This document shows, piece after piece, positions 44,531 to 55,136 of a stretch of 64,000 nucleotides of DNA. The notes beneath the pieces were generated by a model, which worked only from the letters and a program-made list of their open reading frames with translations, had not been told where the DNA came from and did not search any database. Within the stretch, counting starts at the first letter, position 1, and every line of letters starts with the position of its first letter. A program made the position numbers and the translations under genes. Source of the DNA: SZUA-22 sp963751695 (GTDB lineage: Bacteria > Bacteroidota > Ignavibacteria > Ignavibacteriales > Melioribacteraceae); NCBI GenBank assembly GCA_963751695.1, contig CAVVVP010000001.1, positions 62,001 to 126,000 of the forward strand, written 5' to 3'.

Positions 44531-46033
44531 TTAACTTAAAAACATTTCTAATCTCGATTCCCACGACTCATAACTTTCTTTATATCTTTTTACAAGTTCT
44601 TTGTTAGGTTCAATCACTTTTAGCTTTTTAAACCCAATGAATGCTTCTTCAAAAGAACTATACACATTTGCACCAAAACCTGCACCTCTCGCCGCACCTT
44701 GTGCTCCATCTGTGTTGTAGAGTTCCACAGTAGATTCTGATGAATTTGCTATTGCTTCAGAAAATATATTACTTAGGAACATATTTGCTTTACCTGCTCG
44801 CATAGTATTCACTTCAATTCCCATTTCTTTCATTATATCAATTCCATATTTAAATGAAAATGCTATCCCTTCTTGAGCAGCACGAATAATATGAGCCCTA
44901 GAATGATTATTGAAATCTAATCCTAATATTTGACTACCAATATTTTTATTTTTTAGTACTCTTTCTGCTCCATTACCAAAAGGTAGAATTGTTATCCCCT
45001 CAGAACCAACTGGAATTTTGCTTGCTTGATTGTTTAATTGCTCGTAAGTATCGCCTGATCTCATAATTTCATTCTTCAACCAATTATACAAAATTCCGGT
45101 TCCATTGATACATAAAAGCACACCTTTAGTTGGATATTGGTTAGTGTAATTCACATGGGCAAAACTATTTACTCTAGAAAATTTATCATATGAATTTTCC
45201 TCAACTAATCCATAAACAACTCCAGATGTTCCAGCAGTGGTAGCAATTTCTCCTGGATTCAAGCACATTTAGTGAAAAAGCATTATTTGGCTGATCACCG
45301 GCTCTATAACTTATTGGGATTCCAGGTTTAAGTCCTAAGTTCGCTGGCAGCTTCTTTGCTAAGCATTCCTTGAGTACTAAAAGTAGGAACAATTTCTGGA
45401 ATTAAATTTTCATCAATTGAATAATAGTTTAATAAATTCTCAGCAATTTCATTTTTTTGAAAATCCCAAAAAATACCTTCACTGAGACCAGAAATCGTTG
45501 TATTTATTTCACCTGATAATTTAAATGCAATATAATCTCCAGGAAGCATTATCTTATAAATATCTCTCAAAAATATCCGGTCTATTATCCTTTACCCATT
45601 TTAATTTGAAGCTGTAAAGTTTCCTGGCGAGTTTAAGACAATTTCCAAGACAATATTCAGAACCCAACTCAATAAAGGCTTTATCACCAATGTCAACTGC
45701 TCTACTATCACACCAAATAATTGATGGATAGAGAACATCTTTATTTTTATCGACCATCACTAATCCATGCATTTGATATGAAATTCCAATACCCGATACT
45801 TCATAGTTATTCGATGGAACTTGAGATATTGCATTTATTACAAGCAATTATTAAATGATTCCACCAATCATCTGGATGTTGTTCTGCCCAACCAACATTG
45901 TGGTGAATCAATTTTCATTTCAGTTTCTGGTGAAAATGCAGAGCTGACTAATTCACCAGTTTCACTATCTAATAATAGAAACTTTAACTGAGGAACTTCC
46001 AATATCAAAACCAATTAAATAATTATTTGTCAT
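44531..46033 (-). pseudogene. xylB: Xylulokinase, broken by several one-base indels
   Basis: FGGY kinase for xylulose. Read in three frames in turn, it gives MTNNYLIGFDIGSSSVKVSI (start at 46031-46033), GISYQMHGLVMVDKNK, PSIIWCDSRAVDIG, LPGDYIAFKLSGEI, PISYRAGDQPNNAF, LNPGEIATTAGTSGVVYG and a complete C-terminal half from about 45268 to 44531. Frame changes occur near 45270, 45390, 45560, 45600-45640 and upstream of 45840. Core motifs remain intact, so either the base calls are poor here or decay is very recent. Confidence 0.85.
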
Positions 46034-46044
46034 TTTATTTCTCT

Positions 46045-46735
46045 TTATAGTTGAAAATTAAATCCATTTTTCCTTAATTTTTCATAAGCTTTAGAATCAA
46101 ATTTATATAATCTTGCAGCTCTATGTGCAACTCCCTTTTGATAATCATTAAGTGGAATAAGCATATTTAAACCAAGTATTTTCTTTCTAAAATTTCTTTT
46201 ATCAAGATTTTCATCCAAAATACATTCATACAAGTTTTGCAATTGAGTTAAGTGAAAATTTTTTTGGAAGAAGTTCAAATCCAATTGGTTTGTATCTAAC
46301 TCTTTGCTTTAATTGATTTAATGCTCTTTTAAATATATCTATCATGATCGAAAGGAAGATTTAGTTTTATCATCAACATTTATGCCATTTTACATCAGTT
46401 GTATCAATACCCGGTTTTAGAGAATGTTTTTCCGGATCAATTAAAGCAAAATATGCAACCGTAATAACTCTTCTATTAGGGAAACGATCAATTTTGCTAA
46501 ATGCATGAACTTGTTCAAGATAAATATTTTTCACATTACTTGTTTCTTCTAAAATTCTTACAGCTGCTTCATCAAGAGTTTCAGTCTTTAAGAACAAATC
46601 CACCTGGTAATGCCCAAGCTGCCTTTTTCAGGATTTCTTTTTCTTTTAATTAATAATACTTCAAGATGTATTATTCTCAAATCCAAATACTACACAATCA
46701 ACGGATAAATTTTTAATTATTTTCTTTAGAATCAT
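46045..46735 (-). pseudogene. NUDIX-type transcriptional regulator (NrtR/AraR-like), frame-shifted
   Basis: Start at the ATG 46733-46735. Pieces in different frames join to a NUDIX domain (ALPGGFVLKTETLDEAAVRILEETS, RRVITVAYFALID) and a C-terminal winged helix (PIGFELLPKK, TLTQLQNLYECILDENLDKRNFRKKILGLNML, then GVAHRAARLYKFD). This is the NrtR-family layout; AraR of Bacteroides belongs to it. At least three indels. It lies between xylB and the divergent xylA and probably senses a pentose intermediate. Confidence 0.8.
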
Positions 46736-46757
46736 GAGACAATAGTTATTCCTATAC

Positions 46758-46802
46758 TTAGTGTTAAAATTACACAATACTTATTGTATTTATTACACTA
46801 TA
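46758..46802. promoter_or_regulatory. Candidate operator of the xyl divergent promoter
   Basis: Between the regulator and xylA, ATTACAC(A/T)ATA occurs twice (46769-46779 and 46792-46802), with a reversed copy TTAGTGTTAA at 46758-46767. Repeated half-sites in this short divergent region are what a NUDIX pentose regulator would be expected to bind. Confidence 0.4.
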
Positions 46803-46852
46803 TAATTATATTTATTTTATATCAATTTACAACAAAAAAGTGAGAGATAGAA

Positions 46853-48195
46853 ATGTCAGTGAAATTAACAATTGGGAGATAAAGAATATTTTAAAGGAAT
46901 TTCTCAAATAATATTTGAAGGAAAAAATTCTAAAAATCCACTTAGCTTTTAAATATTATGATCCGGATAAAAGTTGTTGCAGGTAAAAAAATGGTTGATC
47001 ATTTTAGATTTGCAATTGCATATTGGCATTCATTCGGAGCAAATGGTGGCGATCCATTTGGACCCGATACGAAAAATTATCCATGGTTGACAAATCCTGA
47101 TCCAATCAAAAAGCTAAAGAGAAAATGGATGCAGCGTTTGAATTTATTACTAAACTTGGTGTGCCATTTCTATTGTTTTCATGATTTTGATCTAGTTGAA
47201 GAAGGGAGTTACAATTCAGAAAGTGAATAAAGATTAAAAGCTATTGTGGAATATGCAAAACAGAAGCAAACGAATCTGGTGTAAAATTACTTTGGGGAAC
47301 TGCGAATGTTTTTTCTAATCCTACGATATATGAATGGAGCTTCAACAAATCCTGATTTTAATGTTCTTACATATGCAGCAACACAAGTAAAGAATGCAAT
47401 TGATGCAACAATAGAATTAGGTGGAGAGAATTATGTATTCTGGGGTGGACGAGAAGGATATATGTCACTGCTTAAATACTGATATGAAAAGAGAATTAGA
47501 TCATTTGGGAATGTTTCTTAAATAAAGCAAAAGATTATGGCAGAAAAAATGGTTTTAAAGGTACATTTTTAATTGAGCCAAAACCAATGGAACCAATGAA
47601 ACATCAATATGATTTTGATACAGCAACTGTAATTGGATTTTTACGAGAATATGATTTATTAGATGATTTTAAATTAATATTGAAGTTAATCATGCGACCT
47701 TGGCAAGCCATACTTTCCAACATGAATTACAGGTAGCAGCAAATGCTGGACTACTTGGCAGTATTGATGCCAATCGAGGTGATTATCAAAATGGATGGGA
47801 TACCGATCAATTTCCAATTAATTTGTATGAAATTACTGAAGCAATGTTGGTTATTCTTAAAAGCTGGTGGACTTACAACTGGTGGAATTAATTTTGATGC
47901 AAAAACTAGAAGAAATTCTACTGACCTTGAAGATTTATTTATTAGTCATATTTCTGGAATGGATGTTTTTGCAAGATCATTATTGATTGCTGATGATATA
48001 TTAAAGAATTCAGATTATAATCAAATTGGTAAGCAAACGATATGCAAGTTATGATAAAGGAAAAGGAAAAGAATTTGAGGAAGGTAAACTTGGGTCTAGA
48101 AGAATTAAGGAAATTAGCACATAGAAAATGGTGAACCTAAAAGAACAAGTGGAAAACAAGAGTTATTTGAGTCAATTATTAATAATAAAATCTAG
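46853..48195 (+). pseudogene. xylA: Xylose isomerase, broken by many one-base indels
   Basis: Converts xylose to xylulose. Stitching the frames gives about 440 residues with all main blocks: FKYYDPDK, FRFAIAYWHSFGANGGDPFGP, YCFHDFDLVEEG, VFWGGREGYMSLL, FLIEPKPMEPMKHQYDFD, LNIEVNHATLASHTFQHELQ, DANRGDYQNGWDTDQFP. I count roughly 18 indels, mostly one extra base and often in short runs (GGG for GG, AAAA for AAA) but also isolated ones. No conserved metal or catalytic residue is lost. Probable stop TAG at 48193-48195. Confidence 0.88.
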
Positions 48196-48202
48196 TTAAT
48201 AA

Positions 48203-48238
48203 TTTATACTCCCAAACAAAAGTGTTTGGGAGTATAAA
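48203..48238. terminator. Strong hairpin between xylA and the symporter
   Basis: TTTATACTCCCAAACA (48203-48218) and TGTTTGGGAGTATAAA (48223-48238) pair perfectly over 16 bases with an AAAG loop. It lies between the two convergent gene ends. Confidence 0.8.
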
Positions 48239-48274
48239 CCCACAAAGGATCTTCACTTCAAAATTTTTCTACTT

Positions 48275-50031
48275 TTATCCAGTAAAATACAAATATGCCA
48301 TAAGGATTAATAAAATTACTACACCCGAAGTAATAACATCCAGCCTAGTCCAGCTATCTCTTGTCTCTTGTTTATCTTTATCTGAGACTAAACCAAATGC
48401 TAAACCACTATTTTTTTATAATCTGGTTCCTCTGTCATATAACTAACTATAAACATTACTGCTGCTGAGACTATAAATATTATCAATCCGTAGTACTGAA
48501 AAAATATATTATTAATTATCCAGAAGAATGATCCCTGATCGTAAGTAAAACCTTCAATCATTTTAACCGGAGTATCAATTGCAAGTCTAATTATACCTAA
48601 TGCAAAGCCTGAAATCATTGCAGCAAGACTACCTTTTGCATTTAACCTTTTGAAGAAAACACCAAAGAAAAACACAACAAATATAGGTGGTGCTAAATAA
48701 GCTTGAACTCCTTGCAAGTAATCGTATAAGCCTCTTCCCCCTTGTATTACTGGAATCCAGAGTAAGACCTATAATTACCATAACAACAGTAGCAATTCTT
48801 CCTATCCAACTAATTTTTCTTGAGAAACATCTGGTTTTATTCTTTGAGTAAAAATCCATTGTAAATAGTGTTGCGGATGCATTAAATACTCCAGCTAGTG
48901 AGCTCATTAACGCTGCCAAAAGCCCAGCTACCACAATTCCTCTGATACCAATCGGTAGGATTTGTGTAACCAGTAATGGAAACGCTTTTTGTGCATTAAC
49001 TCGAATTACTTCTCCATCTGGGCCGATCAGTTCATTTGCTATTTCTGGAGAAATACCTTGTTGTGCAATAGCAAAAGCAATCATTCCGGGAATAATAAAT
49101 ATGAATACAGGCAATAATTTTAGAAATGCTGCTGCGATGGTCCCTCGTCTTGCTTCGGTTTGATTTGGAGCACCTAGAACTCGCTGTACAATGTACTGAT
49201 CAGTTGTCCAATACCAAAGCCCAATAATTGGAGCTGCAAATAGCATTCCTATCCATGGATAATTATCATTAAAATACCAAGCCATTTTTCCAGCTTCTTT
49301 TACTGGAGCCCATGTTGATTCAATGCCAGCCGGTACAAGCGGTTTCCAGAGATTAAACATTTCGGAATCTAGAGAAGCTCTAAATGCGTCCCAACCACCC
49401 AATGCTTCTAAACCAAAATAATGTCACTAATAATGATCCCAATAATTAAAATGATGGTTTGAAGAGCCTCTGTATACGCAACAGCTCTTAATCCACCGAG
49501 GATAGTATAAAGTCCAGTTAAAATGATTACAAGAATAGATCCGATCCAAAAACTATCTAAGCCTAAGAAATTAATATCAGGAAGTAAAACACCAAACACA
49601 ATTCCACCGGCAAAAATACCAACAGCAATTTTTGTCAAGACATACGCAATTAATGAAATAAGTGAGAGTACAGTTCTTGATGCTGGAGAAAACCTTTTTT
49701 CTAGAAATTCAGGCATTGTAAACACTTTTGATCTCATATAGAAAGGAGCCATAACCCATCCTAATACAAGTAAGCACCATGCATGTAATTCATAATGAGC
49801 CATTGCCACACCATCTGTTGTTCCTGATCCTGCTAAACCAACAAGATGTTCAGAGCCAATGTTTGATGCAAATATGGAAGCACCCACTACAAACCATCCA
49901 AGATTTCGACCAGCAAGGAAGTAATCCTCCGAATTTTTAGTTTTTTGCTTTATAACCCACCAGGCTAAACCTAGTATTACTCCAAAATATAAAAGGATAA
50001 TCATCCAATCTAAGGTATGTAGTGTTGACAT
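48275..50031 (-). pseudogene. Sodium/solute symporter (SSS family), frame-shifted
   Basis: The first 200 residues read cleanly (DWMIILLYFGVILGLAWWVI, EDYFLAGRNLGWFVVGASIFASNIGSEHLVGLAGSG, VFTMPEFLEKRF). Frame changes near 49402-49440, 48840-48800, 48750 and 48415 break the rest; joined frames give YWTTDQYIVQRVLGA, a normal helix series and an end LILMAYLYFTG. SSS family members of the SGLT branch import sugars with sodium. Location after araA implies arabinose or xylose uptake. Confidence 0.85.
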
Positions 50032-50053
50032 AAAGGCTCCTATACAAAGTGAT

Positions 50054-51550
50054 TTATTTATTTAAGTAGTAAGCTGAATTCCATTTTAATTCATTTTTGA
50101 ATTCTCTTAATTTAGTTTCTGAATCAATTAAGAGATATTCCATTCCAGCTATCGCAGCAAAATCTTCCATATATTCTGAACCAATAGCCATTGAAAATCC
50201 AGTATGATGAGCTCCACCTGCATGAATCCAAGCAGCTGCCCCGATTTCTAGATTAGGTTTGGGAATCCACATTACTCGTGCGACTGGGAGCTTGGGAAAA
50301 TCTTGTTCTGGCTTTACAACTTCAACTTCGTTTACAATTAATCTGAATCTATTACCCATATCAATTACTGAAGCGTTAATCCCTTTACCTGAATCGACAT
50401 TGAATACTAGTCTGGCAGGATCATTTTTACCGCCAATGCTTAATGGATGAACTTCAAGATTAGGTTTTTCATTGGCAATTGTTGGACAAATTTCAAGCAT
50501 ATGTGATCCTAAACATTGCATATTTCTAGGATCTAGATGGTAAGTATAATCCTCCATAAATGAAGTACCCCCATTAAGTCCAGAACTCATAACTTTCATT
50601 GCCCTTAATAAAGCAGATGTCTTCCAATCTCCCTCAGCTCCAAAGCCATATCCATCTGCCATAAGTCTTTGAACAGCAATACCAGGTAATTGTTTTAATC
50701 CATGGAGATCTTCGAATGTTGTCGTAAATCCTTTAAAGTTACCAAGCTCTAAAAATTTCCTCATTCCTAATTCTATCTGTGCAGCATCTCTAACCGCATC
50801 ATGATTTTCACCACCTTTTTTTGAATCTGAATTGAATGAATAAGTATCTGCATATTCCTCAACAAGTTTATCAATCTCTGCTTCAGTAATTTCATTCACA
50901 AAAGCCACAAGATCGCCAATACCGTAACCATTTACTGAGTATCCAAATCTTATTTGTGCTTCAACTTTATCACCCTCAGTAACCGCTACTTCCCTCATGT
51001 TGTCACCAAAACGAGCAATCTTTGCACCTTGAGCATCATTCCATGCTGCTGCTGCTCTCATCCAAACAGATAATCTTTTTTGTACATGATCACTTTTCCA
51101 ATGACCAACAACCACTTTCCTCTCAATTCCCATTCTTGAACAGATAAATCCAAATTCTCTTCCACCGTGAGCAGATTGGTTGAGATTCATAAAATCCATA
51201 TCAATATCAGCATAAGGTATATCTTGATTATACTGAGTGTGCAGATGGAGAAAAGGTTTTTGTAAAGTTTTGAGACCAGAAATCCACATTTTTGCTGGTG
51301 AGAAGGTATGCATCCACATTATTAAACCAATACATTCATGAGAACTATTAGCTTCTAAACAAAGATTTAAAATCGATTCTGGTGAAGTTAGAACTGGTTT
51401 AAAAATAACTCTTACTGGAATTTCTTTAGAATCATTTAATCCTTTTACTATTTCCTGTGAGTGCATAGCAACTTGTTTAAGTGTTTCTTCACCGTATAGA
51501 TTCTGGCTACCAGTTACAAACCATATTTCAAAACTTTTAATTTCTATCAT
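50054..51550 (-). CDS. araA: L-arabinose isomerase
   Basis: Converts L-arabinose to L-ribulose. 498 residues, family length. Recognisable blocks are WFVTGSQNLYGEETLKQV, LIMWMHTFSPAKMWI, FMNLNQSAHGGREFGFI, FGAEGDWKTSALLRAMK and MQCLGSHMLEICP, with metal ligands Glu and His conserved. Reading frame is clean, unlike the symporter downstream. Third gene of araB-araD-araA, 20 bases after araD. Confidence 0.97.
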   Translation of the reverse strand: MIEIKSFEIWFVTGSQNLYGEETLKQVAMHSQEIVKGLNDSKEIPVRVIFKPVLTSPESILNLCLEANSSHECIGLIMWMHTFSPAKMWISGLKTLQKPFLHLHTQYNQDIPYADIDMDFMNLNQSAHGGREFGFICSRMGIERKVVVGHWKSDHVQKRLSVWMRAAAAWNDAQGAKIARFGDNMREVAVTEGDKVEAQIRFGYSVNGYGIGDLVAFVNEITEAEIDKLVEEYADTYSFNSDSKKGGENHDAVRDAAQIELGMRKFLELGNFKGFTTTFEDLHGLKQLPGIAVQRLMADGYGFGAEGDWKTSALLRAMKVMSSGLNGGTSFMEDYTYHLDPRNMQCLGSHMLEICPTIANEKPNLEVHPLSIGGKNDPARLVFNVDSGKGINASVIDMGNRFRLIVNEVEVVKPEQDFPKLPVARVMWIPKPNLEIGAAAWIHAGGAHHTGFSMAIGSEYMEDFAAIAGMEYLLIDSETKLREFKNELKWNSAYYLNK

Positions 51551-51570
51551 TATATTTTCCTTAGAACAAT

Positions 51571-52263
51571 TTATTTCTGTCCGTAATATGCATTTGGACC
51601 GTGTTTTCGTTGATAGTGTTTGTCTCTAATATAATTTTCAATTGGTTCTATTTCAGAATTCAATTGGAAGGTCCCGTAGGCCATTTCAGCAACCCTCTCT
51701 AATATAAGACTATGCTTTACAGCTTCACTGGCATCCTTACCCCAAGTGAATGGTGCATGAGAAGCAACCAAAACTCCTGGAATACTTAAAGGATCGAGGT
51801 TGGTAAATCGCTCAATAATAACGCTGCCAGTATTCTTTTCATAATTCTCATTTACTTCTTCTTCGCTGAGAATTCTGGTTAAAGGTACATTTCCATAGAA
51901 ATGATCTGCATGAGTAGCACCAAAACAAGGTATTTCTATTTCGGCTTGCGCAAACATTGTAGCATATTTACTATGGCTATGTGCTATTCCACCAATCTGA
52001 TCAAAATTTTTGTATAGCTCAAGGTGAGTTTGAGTATCTGACGAAGGTTTCCATTTCCCCTCAACAATGCTACCCTCCATATCCACAACAACAATGTCAT
52101 CTGCTTTCATTACATTATAATCTACTCCGCTGGGTTTAATAGCAACCAATCCTTCAGTTCTATCTATACCACTTACATTTCCCCACGTTAGGGTTACTAA
52201 TCCATACTCAACAAGTTTATGATTAGCTTCAACTACTTGTTCTTTTAAGTGTTTAATGTTCAC
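51571..52263 (-). CDS. araD: L-ribulose-5-phosphate 4-epimerase
   Basis: Class II aldolase-like epimerase giving D-xylulose 5-phosphate. 230 residues with LTWGNVSGIDR, IKPSGVDY, zinc ligands in IAHSHSKYATMFAQ and the later His in VASHAPFTWG. Full length, one base after araB. Confidence 0.96.
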   Translation of the reverse strand: MNIKHLKEQVVEANHKLVEYGLVTLTWGNVSGIDRTEGLVAIKPSGVDYNVMKADDIVVVDMEGSIVEGKWKPSSDTQTHLELYKNFDQIGGIAHSHSKYATMFAQAEIEIPCFGATHADHFYGNVPLTRILSEEEVNENYEKNTGSVIIERFTNLDPLSIPGVLVASHAPFTWGKDASEAVKHSLILERVAEMAYGTFQLNSEIEPIENYIRDKHYQRKHGPNAYYGQK

Positions 52264-52264
52264 T

Positions 52265-53950
52265 TTATTGTCTCCTAATAGAATCGCGAATATCGAGCAG
52301 ATCTTTCATAACGTTGAAAAGGTTTTCACTGTTCTCTTTAACTCCAAATCCATCATGAAGTTGTTTATAGAGGGCATAAATCTTTTTATAAACTTCATGA
52401 TTTTCTGGAATTGGATTATAAACTTTATCTGTTCCCGTCATCGCTATTTGTGCTGATTCAACATCCTCATATTCACCAGCTGATACTGCTCCAAATAGTG
52501 CAGCACCGAGTGCGGGGGTTTGTTCACTTCTTGAGACTTTCATTGGACGATTTGTAATATCGGCATAGATTTGCATTAACAGAGTATTTTTTATCGCCAA
52601 ACCACCACAGTTAACAACCTCATTGATTGGAACTCCATTCTCTTCAATTCTATCGATAATCGCCAATGATCCAAATGCTGTAGCTTCAATTAAAGTTCTG
52701 TACACTTCATGTGCTTTTGTATGGAGAGTCTGTCCCAACAAGAGTCCGGTTAGTCTAACATCAACCAACACAGTTCGATTTCCATTATTCCAATCGAGAG
52801 CAAGTAATCCGCTTTCTCCCGGATTTAAATTTTCTGCTTCTCTTTCAAGGTTCTGGAATTTCTCATCAAGTGTGTTACCATAACTTTCCGGAACTAGGTT
52901 CTTCACAAACCAGAGAAAGATATCGCCAACGGCAGACTGTCCCGCTTCAATTCCAAAATACCCCCCTTTCACTGAACCATCAACCACTCCACACACCCCC
53001 GGAATATCAGTCAAATTTTCTTTATTTGGCCAAACCATGATATCGCAAGTACTCGTACCAAGAATTTTTATAAGTGTACCGACTTTCACTCCAGCACCTA
53101 CAGCACCCATATGAGCATCGAAAGCTCCTACTGATACTGCTACGTCTCTTGATAAACCAAGTTTTTCTGCCCACTCCGGTGAAAGATTTCCCATTTTTTC
53201 TTCTGATGGGAAAGATCTTTCGTAAAGTTTTTTTCTCATCTCAGATAGTTTCGGAGATAGTTCTCTTAGAAATTCTTCATCCGGCAGTCCGCCCCATTGC
53301 TCACTATACATCGCCTTATGTCCAGCAGCACATACACTTCTTTTTATCTTTTCTGGATTTGTATCACCGACTAAAATGGCGGGTATCCAATCACAAATTT
53401 CTACAAAACTTTCTGCAGCATCAAATACATCCGTATGATCCTTGGAGCATTTCCAGAGTTTGCTCCAAAACCATTCTGAAGAATAAACTCCACCAATTTT
53501 TGCTAAATAATCTGGACGAATCTCAGACGCCTTTTTTGTTATTTCTGCTGCTTCAATATAGCTCGTATGATCTTTCCATAACCAGACCATTGCAGCTGGA
53601 TTATCCTTGAATTCTTCTTGATAGCAAAGAGGCATACCTTTAGAATCAACAGGCATTGGACTACTTCCAGTAGTATCAACTCCAATTCCAACAACCTTCT
53701 CAGGTGAAAAATTTTGATCGCTCTCTCGTGCTTTTACTAAAGCTTCCTTAATTGTAACCTCGATTCCGACTGTATAGTCGCTTGGATTTTGACGAGCAAC
53801 ATTGGGATCATACTTGTCTAAAATTACACCAGCTTCACCAGAGGGGTATGAAAACACATGGCTCGCTAGTTCTTTTCCATTTGAAATATCAACAACTAAT
53901 GATCGGCAGGAATTAGTCCCATAGTCTAGACCTATTGCATACTTTGACAT
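52265..53950 (-). CDS. araB: L-ribulokinase
   Basis: FGGY-family kinase phosphorylating L-ribulose. 561 residues with the start KYAIGLDYGTNSCRSLVVDI, GIGVDTTGSSPMPV, VSVGAFDAHMGAVGAGV, and the C-terminal NCGGLAIKNTLLMQIYADI. Full length for AraB, distinct from the shorter XylB at 44.5-46.0 kb. First gene of the arabinose operon; two palindromes lie upstream. Confidence 0.96.
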   Translation of the reverse strand: MSKYAIGLDYGTNSCRSLVVDISNGKELASHVFSYPSGEAGVILDKYDPNVARQNPSDYTVGIEVTIKEALVKARESDQNFSPEKVVGIGVDTTGSSPMPVDSKGMPLCYQEEFKDNPAAMVWLWKDHTSYIEAAEITKKASEIRPDYLAKIGGVYSSEWFWSKLWKCSKDHTDVFDAAESFVEICDWIPAILVGDTNPEKIKRSVCAAGHKAMYSEQWGGLPDEEFLRELSPKLSEMRKKLYERSFPSEEKMGNLSPEWAEKLGLSRDVAVSVGAFDAHMGAVGAGVKVGTLIKILGTSTCDIMVWPNKENLTDIPGVCGVVDGSVKGGYFGIEAGQSAVGDIFLWFVKNLVPESYGNTLDEKFQNLEREAENLNPGESGLLALDWNNGNRTVLVDVRLTGLLLGQTLHTKAHEVYRTLIEATAFGSLAIIDRIEENGVPINEVVNCGGLAIKNTLLMQIYADITNRPMKVSRSEQTPALGAALFGAVSAGEYEDVESAQIAMTGTDKVYNPIPENHEVYKKIYALYKQLHDGFGVKENSENLFNVMKDLLDIRDSIRRQ

Positions 53951-54030
53951 GATTAACCTTTTGCTATTGGAATAGTAATCTGTATTTAGATTAGAAGAAT
54001 ATTAAATTTCAGATGATTTTCAAAACGATT

Positions 54031-54078
54031 TTGTTACTGGATTTTAACAATTGCTACGTATTAGGTATACGATGCAAT
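54031..54078. promoter_or_regulatory. Two palindromes upstream of araB
   Basis: TTGTTA (54031-54036) and TAACAA (54045-54050) form an inverted repeat with eight bases between. Immediately next, 54050-54078 is a 29-base imperfect palindrome (ATTGC-TA-CGTAT, TAGGT, ATACG-AT-GCAAT). They sit 80-130 bases before araB and are candidate operators for the pentose regulator. Confidence 0.45.
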
Positions 54079-54189
54079 TATCTTTGGAGAATTGTTGTGT
54101 TTGATATGGGGAAAAGCGCCTATACTAATTAAATTTAATTTCAATAATAGTGAGACTTATTTCTAAGTTATTTTTTATATCGTCTTTAG

Positions 54190-54546
54190 TGGAGGTGGCG
54201 GGAGTTGAACCCGCGTCCGAGGTTACTGTTCAGAGAACGTCTACACACATAGTCTGTAATTTGATCTTATTCAGGTAACTCCCACAAACAAGATTTACCT
54301 AAACCAGCTTGATTTAAGTTTCGCGTCATCTACTCAAGCTCTCGAATCGGCTATCGCATCTAAGCGGCGTTCTTCCAAATCTCAATGCGAGAAGAAGTGG
54401 AGAACGAGCTGTGTATTAAATTACGCAGCTAAGGCGTAGTTATTTTCGCCAGTTATTATTATTTTTTTTCGCCGTTTAACGTGTCTGCGATAACACGGTG
54501 CGCGGTTCAAAGCTCATATAACCCCGTCGAAACCAATTTCACCCCC
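54190..54546 (-). ncRNA. ssrA: tmRNA
   Basis: 357 bases. The 5' GGGGGTG pairs with CACCTCC at the 3' end; the tRNA-like part has GGTTTCGACGGGG near the 5' end and GCGGGTTCAACTCCCGC T-arm near the 3' end. The tag frame reads GGC GAA AAT AAC TAC GCC TTA GCT GCG TAA, giving GENNYALAA, the tag type of some Bacteroidota (Porphyromonas). No CCA is encoded. It rescues stalled ribosomes with SmpB, which is not in this window. Confidence 0.95.
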
Positions 54547-54587
54547 AAAGTAGAAATTCCAAAAGAGAAAAATTAAATTTCAAAAAT

Positions 54588-55136
54588 TCACTTAGAATTC
54601 CATGGGATATCTGGAATTTGGTTGACGTCATTTTCAAAACGTGCAAGAACAAATAATAGATCAGATAATCGATTTAAATATATTACAATATTACTATTAA
54701 TATCATTGTTTTTTGCAAGATGTACAACAAGACGCTCACTTCTTCGACAAACTGATCTTGCAACATGCAATAATGAAGCACTTTTTGAACCGCCTGGCAG
54801 AATAAATTGTTTCAGCGGTTCAAGCTTCTCTTCATAAAAGTCAATTTGTTTTTCAAGCTGATCAATATGTTCTTGAAGAATTTCAATCTTTTTATCTCTA
54901 CTCAATAGAGCAGCTGATGTTGCAAGTTCACCACCAAGAACAAATAAATCATTTTGAATTTTTAGTACTATTTCTCTGACACCCTTATCCGTAATCTCAG
55001 TTATTGCCAATCCCAATATAGAATTCAATTCATCGGTAGTACCGTATGTTTCAACTTGTAGATTATCCTTATCTACCCTTTCACCTCCGAACAATGAGGT
55101 TTCTCCTCTATCCCCTTTTTTAGTGTAGATCTTCAT
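54588..55136 (-). CDS. Cob(I)alamin adenosyltransferase (PduO type)
   Basis: 182 residues with the ATP-binding start KIYTKKGDRGETSLFGGERVDKD, then VETYGTTDELNSILGLA and the C-terminal RSVCRRSERLVVHLAK with the RxxxR Arg residues, as in PduO/MMAB enzymes. Makes adenosylcobalamin from cob(I)alamin and ATP. Its ATG overlaps the upstream stop (ATGA), so it is translated with the YgfZ-like gene. Confidence 0.94.
   Translation of the reverse strand: MKIYTKKGDRGETSLFGGERVDKDNLQVETYGTTDELNSILGLAITEITDKGVREIVLKIQNDLFVLGGELATSAALLSRDKKIEILQEHIDQLEKQIDFYEEKLEPLKQFILPGGSKSASLLHVARSVCRRSERLVVHLAKNNDINSNIVIYLNRLSDLLFVLARFENDVNQIPDIPWNSK

Noticed and set aside
46958..48054. Several short frames read as separate small genes within xylA
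   Set aside because: Each matches a successive portion of xylose isomerase in another frame; they are fragments of one gene.
45200..49440. Programmed frameshifting or an alternative genetic code as explanation for the pentose patch
   Set aside because: Shifts are too many, go in both directions, lack a common slippery site or structure, and are absent from flanking genes.
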